A stretch of DNA of 64,000 bases, taken from contig NZ_MRTH01000016.1 in NCBI RefSeq assembly GCF_001956045.1, forward strand, positions 128,602 to 192,601. Direction: 5' to 3'. This document shows, piece by piece, positions 16,833-25,151 of the stretch. Numbering within the stretch: position 1 is the stretch's first letter; each line of letters begins with the position of its first letter. The DNA is from Paenibacillus sp. FSL H7-0331. Its GTDB lineage: Bacteria > Bacillota > Bacilli > Paenibacillales > NBRC-103111. The notes beneath the pieces were generated by a model that saw nothing but the letters and a program-made list of their open reading frames with translations, made no database searches and was not told the DNA's origin. Both the position numbers and the translations under genes were made by a program.

Positions 16833-18164
16833 ATGAATAATAAAGTATCTACAATTATGGCATCAACAATGCTGCTTGGTGTACTCGCAGGTTGTAGTCA
16901 AGCACCTCAAGCCAATGACAGTGGAGCCACTCCAGCACCAACAGCAGCACCGGCGGCAGCGCCAGCACCAGCACCAGCAAAGGCAGGCAAGACGACGATT
17001 CAGTATTGGCATTCCATGGGAGGGAAAAACGGCGAATATACGGATGCAATGATTAAACGCTTCAATGAGTCTCATCCGGATATTGAGGTTGTGGGTACCT
17101 TCCAGGGCGGTTACGATGAAGTAGTTACGAAGCTTCAGCAGTCTGCAGCAGCCAATACGGCGCCGGATGTCAGTATGCTGGAACGTTCCTTCGTTCAGTT
17201 GTTTGCCGATGCAGACGTGCTGGAGGATTTGACACCCTATTTGAAGAAATCGAATTTAAGCACAGATGATTTTGTTCAAGGTCTGATGGGCCACTCTACC
17301 TTTAATAAGAAATTGGTTACTCTGCCCTTGAACCGCTCCACGCCAATTCTTCATGTCAACAAGACGATGCTGGATGAAAAAGGGCTTAAGGTACCTACGA
17401 CCTGGGAAGAAATGAAAACCGTCGCCAATGCGCTGGTTATTAAAGAAAACGGTGCTTATAAACGTCAGGGCTTATCCATGCCTTTTGATGACTGGTATAT
17501 CATTGCGATGATGACTCAGTCCAAAGGTAAATTCTTTAATGATGAAGGCACCGCGGTAGGGTTTTACGACAACGGCGTAGGGCTTAAAGTGTTCAGTTAC
17601 CTGAAGGACCTTCAGAACACGGGAGCATTGTTCTACCCGCCGACTCAGGATTCGGGAAATATTGCAAATCAAATGTTTGTGGATGGAAAAATCGGCATGC
17701 TGCTTCAATCGACGGGAAGTATCGGGGGTATGGCGCAAAATGCGAAGTTTGAGTATGTAACCTCCTTCCTGCCCAAAAATGATGTGTACGCCACGCCAAC
17801 CGGAGGAGCGAACGTTACCATGCTGGCCTCATCCAAAAACAAGGCGGCTGCGTGGGAGTTTATCTACTGGTTGATGACGGACCCTAAGGGCGGTCAGCAG
17901 TTCGTAATCGACACCGGTTACCTGCCTTTCACGAAGAAAATGGTAGAGTCCAAAGAAATTAAAGAACTGTATGCAAAAGAACCGAATCGTAAGGTCGCGT
18001 ATGATCAGCTTCAATACGCCATTGACACGAATAAGCACTTGGCATGGACGCCAATTGTACAGGAGTTCCGTTCTGCTATGCAAGCGATCATGTATGACAA
18101 CAAGGATATTCAGACGACACTGACTACATTCAAAAATTCAGCTGAAAAACTTATGAAAAAGTAA
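16833..18164 (+). CDS. ugpB: Extracellular solute-binding lipoprotein, UgpB-like
   Basis: A 443-aa lipoprotein with lipobox LLGVLAGCS, then an Ala/Pro-rich linker (residues 28-52) and a type-1 binding domain starting KTTIQYWHSMGGKNG. Also seen are FNESHPDIEVVGTFQGGYDE and NTAPDVSMLERS, which are UgpB-like. Of two nearby ATGs (16827 and 16833), the second is spaced correctly from GGAGG. It is the receptor for the permeases at 15021 and 15939. The preference could be glycerol-3-phosphate, glycerol-1-phosphate or glycerophosphodiesters. Confidence 0.92.
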   Translation: MNNKVSTIMASTMLLGVLAGCSQAPQANDSGATPAPTAAPAAAPAPAPAKAGKTTIQYWHSMGGKNGEYTDAMIKRFNESHPDIEVVGTFQGGYDEVVTKLQQSAAANTAPDVSMLERSFVQLFADADVLEDLTPYLKKSNLSTDDFVQGLMGHSTFNKKLVTLPLNRSTPILHVNKTMLDEKGLKVPTTWEEMKTVANALVIKENGAYKRQGLSMPFDDWYIIAMMTQSKGKFFNDEGTAVGFYDNGVGLKVFSYLKDLQNTGALFYPPTQDSGNIANQMFVDGKIGMLLQSTGSIGGMAQNAKFEYVTSFLPKNDVYATPTGGANVTMLASSKNKAAAWEFIYWLMTDPKGGQQFVIDTGYLPFTKKMVESKEIKELYAKEPNRKVAYDQLQYAIDTNKHLAWTPIVQEFRSAMQAIMYDNKDIQTTLTTFKNSAEKLMKK

Positions 18165-18196
18165 GTTTGTTGGGTAACGGAGCTGGTTGCTTTATA

Positions 18197-18266
18197 TTGA
18201 CAGAAATATTTTCCGGTGATAATCTAAATAAACATAAATGAGCAAAAATAAACATAATATGAATGA
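18197..18266 (+). promoter_or_regulatory. Promoter with tandem DeoR-type operator before the GDPD gene
   Basis: TTGACA (18197-18202) and TAATCT (18220-18225) are 17 bases apart. Immediately downstream are ATAAACATAAATGAGCAAA (18228-18246) and a second partial copy ATAAACATAATATGAATGA (18248-18266). So the phosphodiesterase has its own regulated promoter although it follows the importer. Confidence 0.68.
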
Positions 18267-18314
18267 TTAGTTTCAAGCTCGTCTATCTAATTTAGAGGGG
18301 AGTTTAACATCACT

Positions 18315-19166
18315 ATGTCCGTTACGAACAAGAAAGCTGTCGCACAGCGGGTCCATTGGCAGGCTCATCAAAGCACGGCAGCGGAATTTCCAGAGAATAC
18401 GATGGCGGCGATGGAGTATGCGTGGAAGCTCGGTGGCATTCCGGAGATTGATATCCGGCAAACTGCTGATGGGATCATCATCGGTATGCACGATGAGACA
18501 CCACGACGCACAACAACAGCCTCGGAAGCAGATCGTGACCGGCTCATATCGGAATGTACGTTTGAGCAAACGCAAGCCTGGGATGCGGGTGTCCGATTCA
18601 GCGATAAGTATCGGGGAGAAAAGGTGCCTTCGCTTGAGCAGGTACTAGCTGCCTTGGCGATTCATCCTGAGCGGGAGCTGTATCTGGATTACAAACAGGT
18701 TGATCTGGATAAGCTGGCGGCGCTGATTGAACGCTGTGGTGTTGAGCGGCAAATCATATTTTGTCATCGGGACCATGAGAACTGCAGAATCATGAAGCGG
18801 CTTGTCCCCGGTATTCGTACGATGTTATGGATATCGGGCGGATCGAATCCCGAAGCCGAGGTCGCGCGTAAGTTCGCAGCAGCAGCTGTTAGCGGCTTTG
18901 ACGCTCTGGATATTGTACAAATTCATCTGGTTGATGCGGATAATTCAGGAGAAACCACGAGCAGTCCCTGGACATACAAGGTACAGCGCGAGTATTTACA
19001 GATGGCACTGAAACAGCTCGCTGATAAGGGATTGGAGCTTGAGGTGCTGCCGTTTCATTTCAGTCAGGAATCCTTATTTGCCTTGCTGGATTTAGGGATA
19101 CGGAGATTTGCAGTAGATGAGCCAAAGGTTTTCGTCGCGACGCTTGAGAGGTACAGCTTTGCCTGA
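18315..19166 (+). CDS. Cytoplasmic glycerophosphodiester phosphodiesterase (GDPD/GlpQ-like)
   Basis: A 283-aa GDPD-family TIM barrel without signal peptide or membrane segment, so it acts in the cytoplasm. The catalytic frame is visible: AHQS...FPENTMAA (H18), PEIDIRQTADG (E45, D47) and GMHDET (H59). The usual HRG motif reads HQS here, and the later Glu-x-Lys position reads LDYKQ, a divergent active site. It would cleave imported glycerophosphodiesters to glycerol phosphate and alcohol, feeding the dehydrogenase at 11746. GAGGGGAG lies 13 bases before the ATG. Confidence 0.88.
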   Translation: MSVTNKKAVAQRVHWQAHQSTAAEFPENTMAAMEYAWKLGGIPEIDIRQTADGIIIGMHDETPRRTTTASEADRDRLISECTFEQTQAWDAGVRFSDKYRGEKVPSLEQVLAALAIHPERELYLDYKQVDLDKLAALIERCGVERQIIFCHRDHENCRIMKRLVPGIRTMLWISGGSNPEAEVARKFAAAAVSGFDALDIVQIHLVDADNSGETTSSPWTYKVQREYLQMALKQLADKGLELEVLPFHFSQESLFALLDLGIRRFAVDEPKVFVATLERYSFA

Positions 19167-19177
19167 CTATTAACAAA

Positions 19178-19211
19178 CAAGAGGGAGGGGGCTTATCGCC
19201 CCTCCCTCTTG
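19178..19211 (+). terminator. Long GC-rich terminator hairpin
   Basis: Perfect 13-bp arms CAAGAGGGAGGGG and CCCCTCCCTCTTG around GCTTATCG. It lies between the convergent GDPD and second DeoR genes and can serve both strands, although T-runs are weak. Confidence 0.75.
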
Positions 19212-19263
19212 TTCGTTAATTGGTAGCTATTTCTTACACGACAACTAGAAGTTCATATAAGGA

Positions 19264-20025
19264 TCAAACCATGATTACGTTAACACCGCTATCGCGGAAT
19301 TCTTTGATATCATATTCCTGGATTTCTTTCCCCGTGATCAAGCTGTGTATAGAGCTATTAGGGGCCACGGAATGAAGGGAAAGCTTACCGATTTTACTAT
19401 CGTCAGCTACGACAATAATTTCTTGAGCGGCATGAATCATCCCTTGCTTAGCCGTCACCAGCTGAGCCTCCGGATGCATCAAGCCGTGCTTGGGATGTAT
19501 AGCCGGTATACCCATAAATGCTTTTTCAACATGCAGCGATCTCAGGACGTGATCTGTAAACATGCCATTTAGCATATAACTGGAAGGGTGTAGCTCGCCA
19601 CCCGTTACAATAACTTTAATACCGGATGCATCCTTCAATTCAGCGGCAATGTTCATATCATTGGTTACTACTGTAATGTTGGAGCGGTGCACCAGGTTTT
19701 TGGCGATATGCAAGGTGGTCGTCCCGGAATCGATGATGATGTGTTCCCCATCCTCGACCATGCTGGCCGCCATTTTACCGATTCGCATTTTTTGTTCCAA
19801 ACGTTGGTTCGATCTTTCTATGAAGGGTGGCTCATCATGAGTCCATTGTTCAACAATAACGCCACCATGAGTCCTCTTTAGTAAACCCTCCTGTTCAATC
19901 TCCCCGAGGTCCCGCCGAATGGTAGCCTCATGAACACCAAATTCACGGGCCAATGCTGCAACCGTAGCCACCCGACTTTGTCTCACATATTCTACGATCC
20001 TCAGTTTTCTTTCAGCAGCTAGCAA
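19264..20025 (-). CDS. DeoR/GlpR-family transcriptional regulator (copy 2)
   Basis: A 253-aa paralogue of the protein at 13183-13944, same length and start (MLAAERKLRIVEYVRQ). The recognition region VHEATIRRDLGEIEQEGLLKR is nearly identical, so both should read the same operator. Sensor-domain motifs IIDSGTTTLHIAKNL and GGELHPSSYML are conserved; differences cluster at the C-terminus and in residues 25-30 and 70-85. It is transcribed toward the importer genes and separated from them by a terminator. Its promoter carries the same operator motif. The pair probably arose by local duplication. Confidence 0.92.
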   Translation of the reverse strand: MLAAERKLRIVEYVRQSRVATVAALAREFGVHEATIRRDLGEIEQEGLLKRTHGGVIVEQWTHDEPPFIERSNQRLEQKMRIGKMAASMVEDGEHIIIDSGTTTLHIAKNLVHRSNITVVTNDMNIAAELKDASGIKVIVTGGELHPSSYMLNGMFTDHVLRSLHVEKAFMGIPAIHPKHGLMHPEAQLVTAKQGMIHAAQEIIVVADDSKIGKLSLHSVAPNSSIHSLITGKEIQEYDIKEFRDSGVNVIMV

Positions 20026-20070
20026 GGCTATCCCCCATTTTGACGAATGCTTCGCACATTCCCGTTATAT

Positions 20071-20119
20071 CTTTGTTCATATATGTTTGTAGGCTACATG
20101 AAACCACCTTGCCTGTCAA
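20071..20119 (-). promoter_or_regulatory. Promoter/operator of the second DeoR gene
   Basis: On the minus strand TTGACA (20119-20114) is followed 17 bases later by TAGCCT and then by TACAAACATATATGAACAAAG (bases 20091-20071), the fourth copy of the locus operator motif. Confidence 0.6.
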
Positions 20120-20185
20120 TATGGACCCCATATCTGAAATGGATACAACGAGCATGGCTCCCCCTTAATCAACAAAAAGTGCTGC

Positions 20186-20204
20186 GTCACCGAGAATGGG
20201 TGAC
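20186..20204 (+). other. Short hairpin upstream of the dbpA gene
   Basis: GTCACC and GGTGAC form a 6-bp stem with a 7-base loop, about 80 bases before the helicase start and just upstream of a TATAAT (20223-20228). It could be an upstream terminator remnant or a regulatory dyad. Confidence 0.3.
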
Positions 20205-20285
20205 TTGTTCTAGCTGCTGATATATAATTTGAGGCAAGCACTTGCGTTGTGTGATGCAATAGAGGCATATAAAAGGAGTTCACCG

Positions 20286-21731
20286 ATGAGTAAACGAAGC
20301 TTTAGAGACTATACATTAAGTGAAGATATTGTACGGGCATTGGAAAGCCTTGGTTATGAGGAGCCAACTGATGTTCAAAGCCAGGTGATCCCGATTGCGT
20401 TGACGAAGCAGGATCTTGCTGTGAAATCCCAGACGGGCAGTGGAAAAACGGCAGCATTCGGGATTCCAATCTGTGAAATGGTAGAGTGGGAGGAGAACAG
20501 GCCGCAGGCGTTAATTTTGACACCGACGCGGGAGCTTGCCGATCAGGTGAAGCAGGATATAACCAATATCGGCCGGTTCAAACGGATTAAAGCGGTCGCG
20601 TTATACGGCAAGCAGCCCTTTGCCAAGCAGCAGCTTGAATTAAATCAAAAGTGTCACGTGGTTGTCGGTACCCCGGGACGAGTGATGGATCATATCAAAA
20701 GAGGAACGCTCGATCTGGAGCGGCTTGAATTTTTGGTCATTGACGAAGCGGATGAGATGCTCAGAATGGGCTTTATCGATCAGGTGGAAGCGATTATCGA
20801 CGAGCTGCCCGAGGATCGGATCACACTGTTATTTTCGGCTACTTTACCTAAAGACGTGGAGAAGCTGTGTCACCAATATATGAAAAATCCCATCGACATC
20901 GAGATTCAGACTGAGGTAACGACAGCGGATCAGATCGAGCATTCACTGTTTATGGTGAAAGAGGAGCATAAGTTTAAGCTGCTGAAGAACGTGATTATCG
21001 TGGAAAATCCCGATAGCTGTATGATCTTCTGCCGTACTCAGGAGCATGTGGACGAGGTGTGCGAGCAGCTGGAGCGGGCTGATTATACGTGTGATAAAAT
21101 TCATGGGGGCATGATGCAGGATGATCGCTTCAAGGTAATGAATGCGTTCAAGAGAGGCGAATTCCGTTATTTGGTCGCGACCGACGTAGCGGCGAGAGGC
21201 ATCGACGTCGATAATATCACACATGTCATCAACTATGACCTGCCAATGGAAAAAGCCAGCTATGTGCATCGGACAGGAAGAACCGGCCGCGCAGGCAAAA
21301 CCGGTAAAGCGATCAGTCTGGTCACGCCTCATGAGGAGCGGTTTCTTGCAGATATCCAGGGCTACATTGGGTTCGAAATACCGCAAAGGGAAGCTCCTTC
21401 AGCAGAAGAAGTCGACCTTGCCCGGGAAGCATTTGAAGCGAAAATGCAGACCCAGCCTGAGCTTAAGGCGGATCGAAACGAGCAGCTGAACAAGGGGATT
21501 TTGAAGCTGTACTTTAATGGAGGCAAGAAGAAAAAGCTCAGAGCGGTCGATTTTGTCGGAACGCTTGCCAAAATTGAAGGGGTTACAGTGGAGGATATCG
21601 GCATCATTACGATTCAGGATAATGTGACGTATGTCGATATATTAAATGGAAAAGGCCCTCTCGTACTCAGAACGATGAAGAATACGACGATTAAAGGGAA
21701 GCAGCTTAAGGTACATGAAGCTTTTAAGTAA
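20286..21731 (+). CDS. dbpA: DEAD-box ATP-dependent RNA helicase DbpA/YxiN
   Basis: A 481-aa helicase. Q motif at [19 protein letters not shown], motif [10 protein letters not shown] (48-56), [21 protein letters not shown] box [11 protein letters not shown], and motif [10 protein letters not shown]. The C-terminal DbpA RNA-binding domain ([20 protein letters not shown] to [11 protein letters not shown]) distinguishes it from CshA-type helicases. In B. subtilis this domain docks on 23S rRNA hairpin 92, so a role in large-subunit assembly is expected. ATG 20286 has AAAAGGAG upstream; an earlier in-frame ATG lacks a site. It stands alone. Confidence 0.95.
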   Translation: MSKRSFRDYTLSEDIVRALESLGYEEPTDVQSQVIPIALTKQDLAVKSQTGSGKTAAFGIPICEMVEWEENRPQALILTPTRELADQVKQDITNIGRFKRIKAVALYGKQPFAKQQLELNQKCHVVVGTPGRVMDHIKRGTLDLERLEFLVIDEADEMLRMGFIDQVEAIIDELPEDRITLLFSATLPKDVEKLCHQYMKNPIDIEIQTEVTTADQIEHSLFMVKEEHKFKLLKNVIIVENPDSCMIFCRTQEHVDEVCEQLERADYTCDKIHGGMMQDDRFKVMNAFKRGEFRYLVATDVAARGIDVDNITHVINYDLPMEKASYVHRTGRTGRAGKTGKAISLVTPHEERFLADIQGYIGFEIPQREAPSAEEVDLAREAFEAKMQTQPELKADRNEQLNKGILKLYFNGGKKKKLRAVDFVGTLAKIEGVTVEDIGIITIQDNVTYVDILNGKGPLVLRTMKNTTIKGKQLKVHEAFK

Positions 21732-21753
21732 GAGGTAAATATATTCAGCCGGC

Positions 21754-21790
21754 AAGCAGGAGGTCAGGGAATTCCCTTGCCCCTGCTTTT
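21754..21790 (+). terminator. Terminator after dbpA
   Basis: Outer arms AAGCAGG and CCTGCTT enclose a self-complementary AGGGAATTCCCT, followed by TTTT. Confidence 0.65.
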
Positions 21791-21884
21791 CGTACGTTCA
21801 TGAGATATTTTAGTCAAAATAATTACAATTCGGTCAAACCTCTGCATGTTTTAGTGAAATGGGATCCTCCATAATGAAGATAAC

Positions 21885-21900
21885 TTAGTTGATCAACTAA
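21885..21900 (+). promoter_or_regulatory. Perfect 16-bp palindrome upstream of the second sugar operon
   Basis: TTAGTTGATCAACTAA is an exact palindrome ending 32 bases before the first permease start. Its form suits a dimeric LacI-, ROK- or GntR-type regulator rather than an AraC protein. No such regulator is encoded nearby. Confidence 0.6.
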
Positions 21901-21931
21901 AAAAAGCTGCTTATGGAAAGGAGATGTTTCA

Positions 21932-22867
21932 TTGTACTCCAACACGGCTATCGATCTGCAGGCAAGAAAATCTAAAGCCAGCAACAATCGGCTTCGCCGG
22001 ATCGAAACGATGACGGGTTATGTATTTGTGGGACCGATGCTTCTCGGTGTTCTCGTACTGGTTATGGTGCCAGTCATCGCCTCACTGTTATTAAGCTTTG
22101 CCGACTGGAACTTTGTAGCGGGCATCGATCAAATGAAATTTGTTGGTTTAGGAAACTTTAAAAGATTAGAGGCCGATCCGATTTTTTGGAAATCGATTAT
22201 GAATAATATGCTTTTTATTCTGATCGTTCCCTTGACAATGATCCTTGCTCTGCTGCTGGCGGTTGTGATCAATAAATCGGTTTATGGCAAGGACTTATTT
22301 AAAATCATTTATTTCATGCCTTATATTTCGAGTATTGTTGCTATTGGTATCGTCTGGCAAGTATTATTTCATCCAAGCCATGGCCCGGTTAACCAAATGC
22401 TGATTGCGATGGGCGTTTCCAATCCTCCCAAATGGCTGGCCGATGTGAATTATGCGCTTCCTTCTCTCATGGGTATTATGACTTGGGCGGGAATCGGGTT
22501 TAACCTGATCATTTATATGGCCGGACTGCAGTCGATTCCCAAGGATCTGTACGAAGCGGCGGAGATGGATGGTGCCAGCCCTTGGGTACAGCTCACTCGT
22601 ATTACAATTCCTATGCTCTCGCCGACATCGTTCTTTTTACTCGTGACGGGTATTATCGGTTCCTTCAAGGTGTTTAATATTATTAGTGTTTTGACGCAGG
22701 GAGGGCCGGCGCGGTCAACCTCGGTGCTCGTATATTACTTATACGAAACCGCTTTCATTAATTTGAATATCGGTTATGCATCGGCAATGGCATTGGTGCT
22801 CTTCGTGTTTGTCCTGCTTATCACGCTTATCCAGTGGTACGGGCAAAAGAAGTGGGTTAACTATTAA
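21932..22867 (+). CDS. Sugar ABC transporter permease (MalF/UgpA-type)
   Basis: A 311-aa permease with the helix start GYVFVGPMLLGVLVLVMVPV. The EAA loop is EAAEMDGASPWVQLTRITIPML and the TQGGPARSTSVLVYYLYETAF segment is typical of MalF-like proteins. The start is TTG with AAAGGAG 8 bases upstream. First gene of an operon running to 29630 (permease, permease, lipoprotein, YesM, YesN, hydrolase). No ATPase gene is present. Confidence 0.93.
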   Translation: MYSNTAIDLQARKSKASNNRLRRIETMTGYVFVGPMLLGVLVLVMVPVIASLLLSFADWNFVAGIDQMKFVGLGNFKRLEADPIFWKSIMNNMLFILIVPLTMILALLLAVVINKSVYGKDLFKIIYFMPYISSIVAIGIVWQVLFHPSHGPVNQMLIAMGVSNPPKWLADVNYALPSLMGIMTWAGIGFNLIIYMAGLQSIPKDLYEAAEMDGASPWVQLTRITIPMLSPTSFFLLVTGIIGSFKVFNIISVLTQGGPARSTSVLVYYLYETAFINLNIGYASAMALVLFVFVLLITLIQWYGQKKWVNY

Positions 22868-22879
22868 GGGAGTGAAGGC

Positions 22880-23710
22880 ATGACAAAGCTCAATCCAACG
22901 AAATTGATGATCACCGTGATCATGTCTTGTTTAGGAATCGCATTTATGCTGCCGTTTATATGGATGCTTTCTGCTTCATTAAAGCCGGAAGCGGATGTGT
23001 TCAATTATCCGGTTGAATGGATTCCTCGGCACTGGAATGTGATAAACAATTATAAAGCCGTGTGGATGGGGAAATCTCCCTTCCCGCTTTTTTACTGGAA
23101 CTCTCTGAAAATAACCTGCATCACGACATGTGTTTCCATTGTAGTTTCCTGCATGGCGGGCTACGGTTTTTCCAAAATCGATTTTAAAGGCAAAAGTGTG
23201 GTTTTCCTCATGCTGCTATGCACCTACATGATTCCACACGAAGCCATTCTGGTTCCCCAGTTCATCTTTTACCGCTGGTTGCAATTGTTTGACAGCCATA
23301 CGGGACTTATTCTGCTTGGCAGCTTTAGTGTACTCGGAACCTTTTTGCTAAGGCAGTTTTTTCTGGGAATTAACAAGGAGCTTATGGAGTCAGCCAAGCT
23401 TGACGGTGCAGGGCATTATCGGACATTTGTTTATATTGGGATACCGCTTGTTCGTCCAGCGATCGCGACTTATGCGATTTTGCGGTTTATATGGAGTTGG
23501 AATGACTATCAGAACCCGCTTATTTTTCTTCGCTCTCAGCATTTGTATACGCTGCAATTAGGCATTCAGTCGTTTGCCGACGAAAATGGACAATTTTATT
23601 CACTCATTATGGCGGGTACCGTTTCAGCGATTATTCCACTGCTCGTTATTTTCGTTATTGGACAGAAGCAGGTTATTGAAGGCATATCTCTTGGTGGAGT
23701 TAAAGGGTAA
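22880..23710 (+). CDS. Sugar ABC transporter permease (MalG-type)
   Basis: A 276-aa partner permease. It has TM1 LGIAFMLPFIWMLSASLKPEADVF, the EAA-like loop ESAKLDGAGHYRTFVYIGIPLV (Ser in place of the first Ala), SWNDYQNPLIFL and the C-terminus VIEGISLGGVKG. It lies 12 bases after the first permease, behind a GGGAGTG site. Confidence 0.93.
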   Translation: MTKLNPTKLMITVIMSCLGIAFMLPFIWMLSASLKPEADVFNYPVEWIPRHWNVINNYKAVWMGKSPFPLFYWNSLKITCITTCVSIVVSCMAGYGFSKIDFKGKSVVFLMLLCTYMIPHEAILVPQFIFYRWLQLFDSHTGLILLGSFSVLGTFLLRQFFLGINKELMESAKLDGAGHYRTFVYIGIPLVRPAIATYAILRFIWSWNDYQNPLIFLRSQHLYTLQLGIQSFADENGQFYSLIMAGTVSAIIPLLVIFVIGQKQVIEGISLGGVKG

Positions 23711-23737
23711 ACAATCGAACGATATGGGGGAAATATC

Positions 23738-25078
23738 ATGACAATAAAATGGCTAGCGATACCATTAACCGTAATACTTACTTGTGGCTCTATACTTGGC
23801 TGTTCTTCCGGACCAAGTGCGCAGGATCCGAATAAAAAGACAGACAACCCGTCTGAAAAAAAGCCAGTCGTCATTAAGCTGCACAGCTGGTACACTAATG
23901 AGAGGGAAGCGATTAACAAAGCGGTTGACGCTTTTAATGCCAAGAATCCCGACATTAAGCTGGAGTATGAATTTCTTACTGAAAGTGCGATTGATGCTAT
24001 GAAAAAGCTCGATTTATTGGCTGCTTCAGGTGAGCAATTAGATATTTTTGTACTTAATAGCTCAAGTGCTTATTCACAGCGTATTGGCATGGGAATGCTC
24101 GAGCCACTTGATGAGTATATGAAAAAGGAAGGCCTCAACTACGACGACGAGTATATGCTGGACATGAAATTTAATGGAAAATACTATGCCATTCCTGGAA
24201 AATACAGTGCAAAGCTGGTACTGTTGAATAAAGATTACCTGGATGCGGCCGGACTTCCCGTGCCGAAGGATTGGACCTGGGATGAGTACATGGATTACGC
24301 CAAGAAGCTGACGAAGGGCGAAGGTGTGAAGAAGGTATACGGAGGCCATTTCCATAATACATTGCTGAACCCTGTGCTATCGAATCAGCCACAGGAAAAC
24401 GGGATGTATAAAAAAGACGGGACGCCCAATGTGGATAACGCCCGGACGAGGAAATCGCTGGAGTTGATGTGGAAGGCGCAGCAGGTTGATAAAACGGCAA
24501 TGCCGTATGCTGATATTATCGCGCAAAAGCTGGATAGCCGTGCTGCTTATATGAAAGGCAATATCGCTATGGTATTTGACGGGTCATGGCTGGTGAAGGA
24601 ATCTGGAGGTACGGCTCAATTGCCGGCAACCTTCAAAACGGTATACGCCCCTTATCCGAAATTTTCCAAGGATGATACGAGTGGATATACAGGAGTTAAC
24701 GGAGATTTCATCGCCATATCCTCCAAGTCGAAGCATAAAGAAGAAGCGTATAAGGCAGCACGCTTTTTATCGACGGAAGGGTTGGTTCTGCAAGGCAAGG
24801 AGTTTCCCGCCTGGAAGAAAGCGGACAAATCCAAGCTTGTCGATACGGTCATGAGTAATGTGGCCCAGCCACAATTTATGGATAAGGATTCGCTGCTGCA
24901 TGTAATGAATACATTTAAATTTGCTGAGCTGGATATGCCTCCTACCTATAGTGCAGAAGCAGCGAAAGCATTCAATGGCGAAACGGAAAAGTTCCTGCTC
25001 GGCGTTCAGGATCTCAATACGACGATTTCTCAGGGGACCGAAGCGCTGACAAAAATTGCAGCAGCAAACAAAAAGTAA
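23738..25078 (+). CDS. Sugar ABC transporter substrate-binding lipoprotein
   Basis: A 446-aa lipoprotein: signal MTIKWLAIPLTVILTCG, lipobox SILGCSS, a charged linker, then a type-1 binding domain (VVIKLHSWYTNEREAINKAVDAFNAK; LDAAGLPVPKDWTWDEYMDYAKKLT). GGGGGAAATATC precedes the ATG. It supplies the permeases at 21932 and 22880. The ligand is unknown; the downstream esterase-like gene hints at an acylated glycan. Confidence 0.93.
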   Translation: MTIKWLAIPLTVILTCGSILGCSSGPSAQDPNKKTDNPSEKKPVVIKLHSWYTNEREAINKAVDAFNAKNPDIKLEYEFLTESAIDAMKKLDLLAASGEQLDIFVLNSSSAYSQRIGMGMLEPLDEYMKKEGLNYDDEYMLDMKFNGKYYAIPGKYSAKLVLLNKDYLDAAGLPVPKDWTWDEYMDYAKKLTKGEGVKKVYGGHFHNTLLNPVLSNQPQENGMYKKDGTPNVDNARTRKSLELMWKAQQVDKTAMPYADIIAQKLDSRAAYMKGNIAMVFDGSWLVKESGGTAQLPATFKTVYAPYPKFSKDDTSGYTGVNGDFIAISSKSKHKEEAYKAARFLSTEGLVLQGKEFPAWKKADKSKLVDTVMSNVAQPQFMDKDSLLHVMNTFKFAELDMPPTYSAEAAKAFNGETEKFLLGVQDLNTTISQGTEALTKIAAANKK

Positions 25079-25090
25079 TGGATAATAGAT

Positions 25091-25127
25091 GAGGATCAAG
25101 GAGATGACGGCTCCTCGGTCCTTTTCT
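25091..25127 (+). terminator. Intra-operon terminator/attenuator hairpin
   Basis: GAGGATCAAGGAG pairs imperfectly with CTCCTCGGTCC and is followed by TTTTCTT. It lies between the binding-protein and kinase genes and probably lowers kinase expression relative to transport genes. Confidence 0.65.
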
Positions 25128-25151
25128 TAACAACGGAAAAGAAGTGAGTAT

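Noticed and set aside
20229..20285. Upstream extension of the dbpA frame
   Set aside because: No ribosome binding site, and it extends beyond the family N-terminus.
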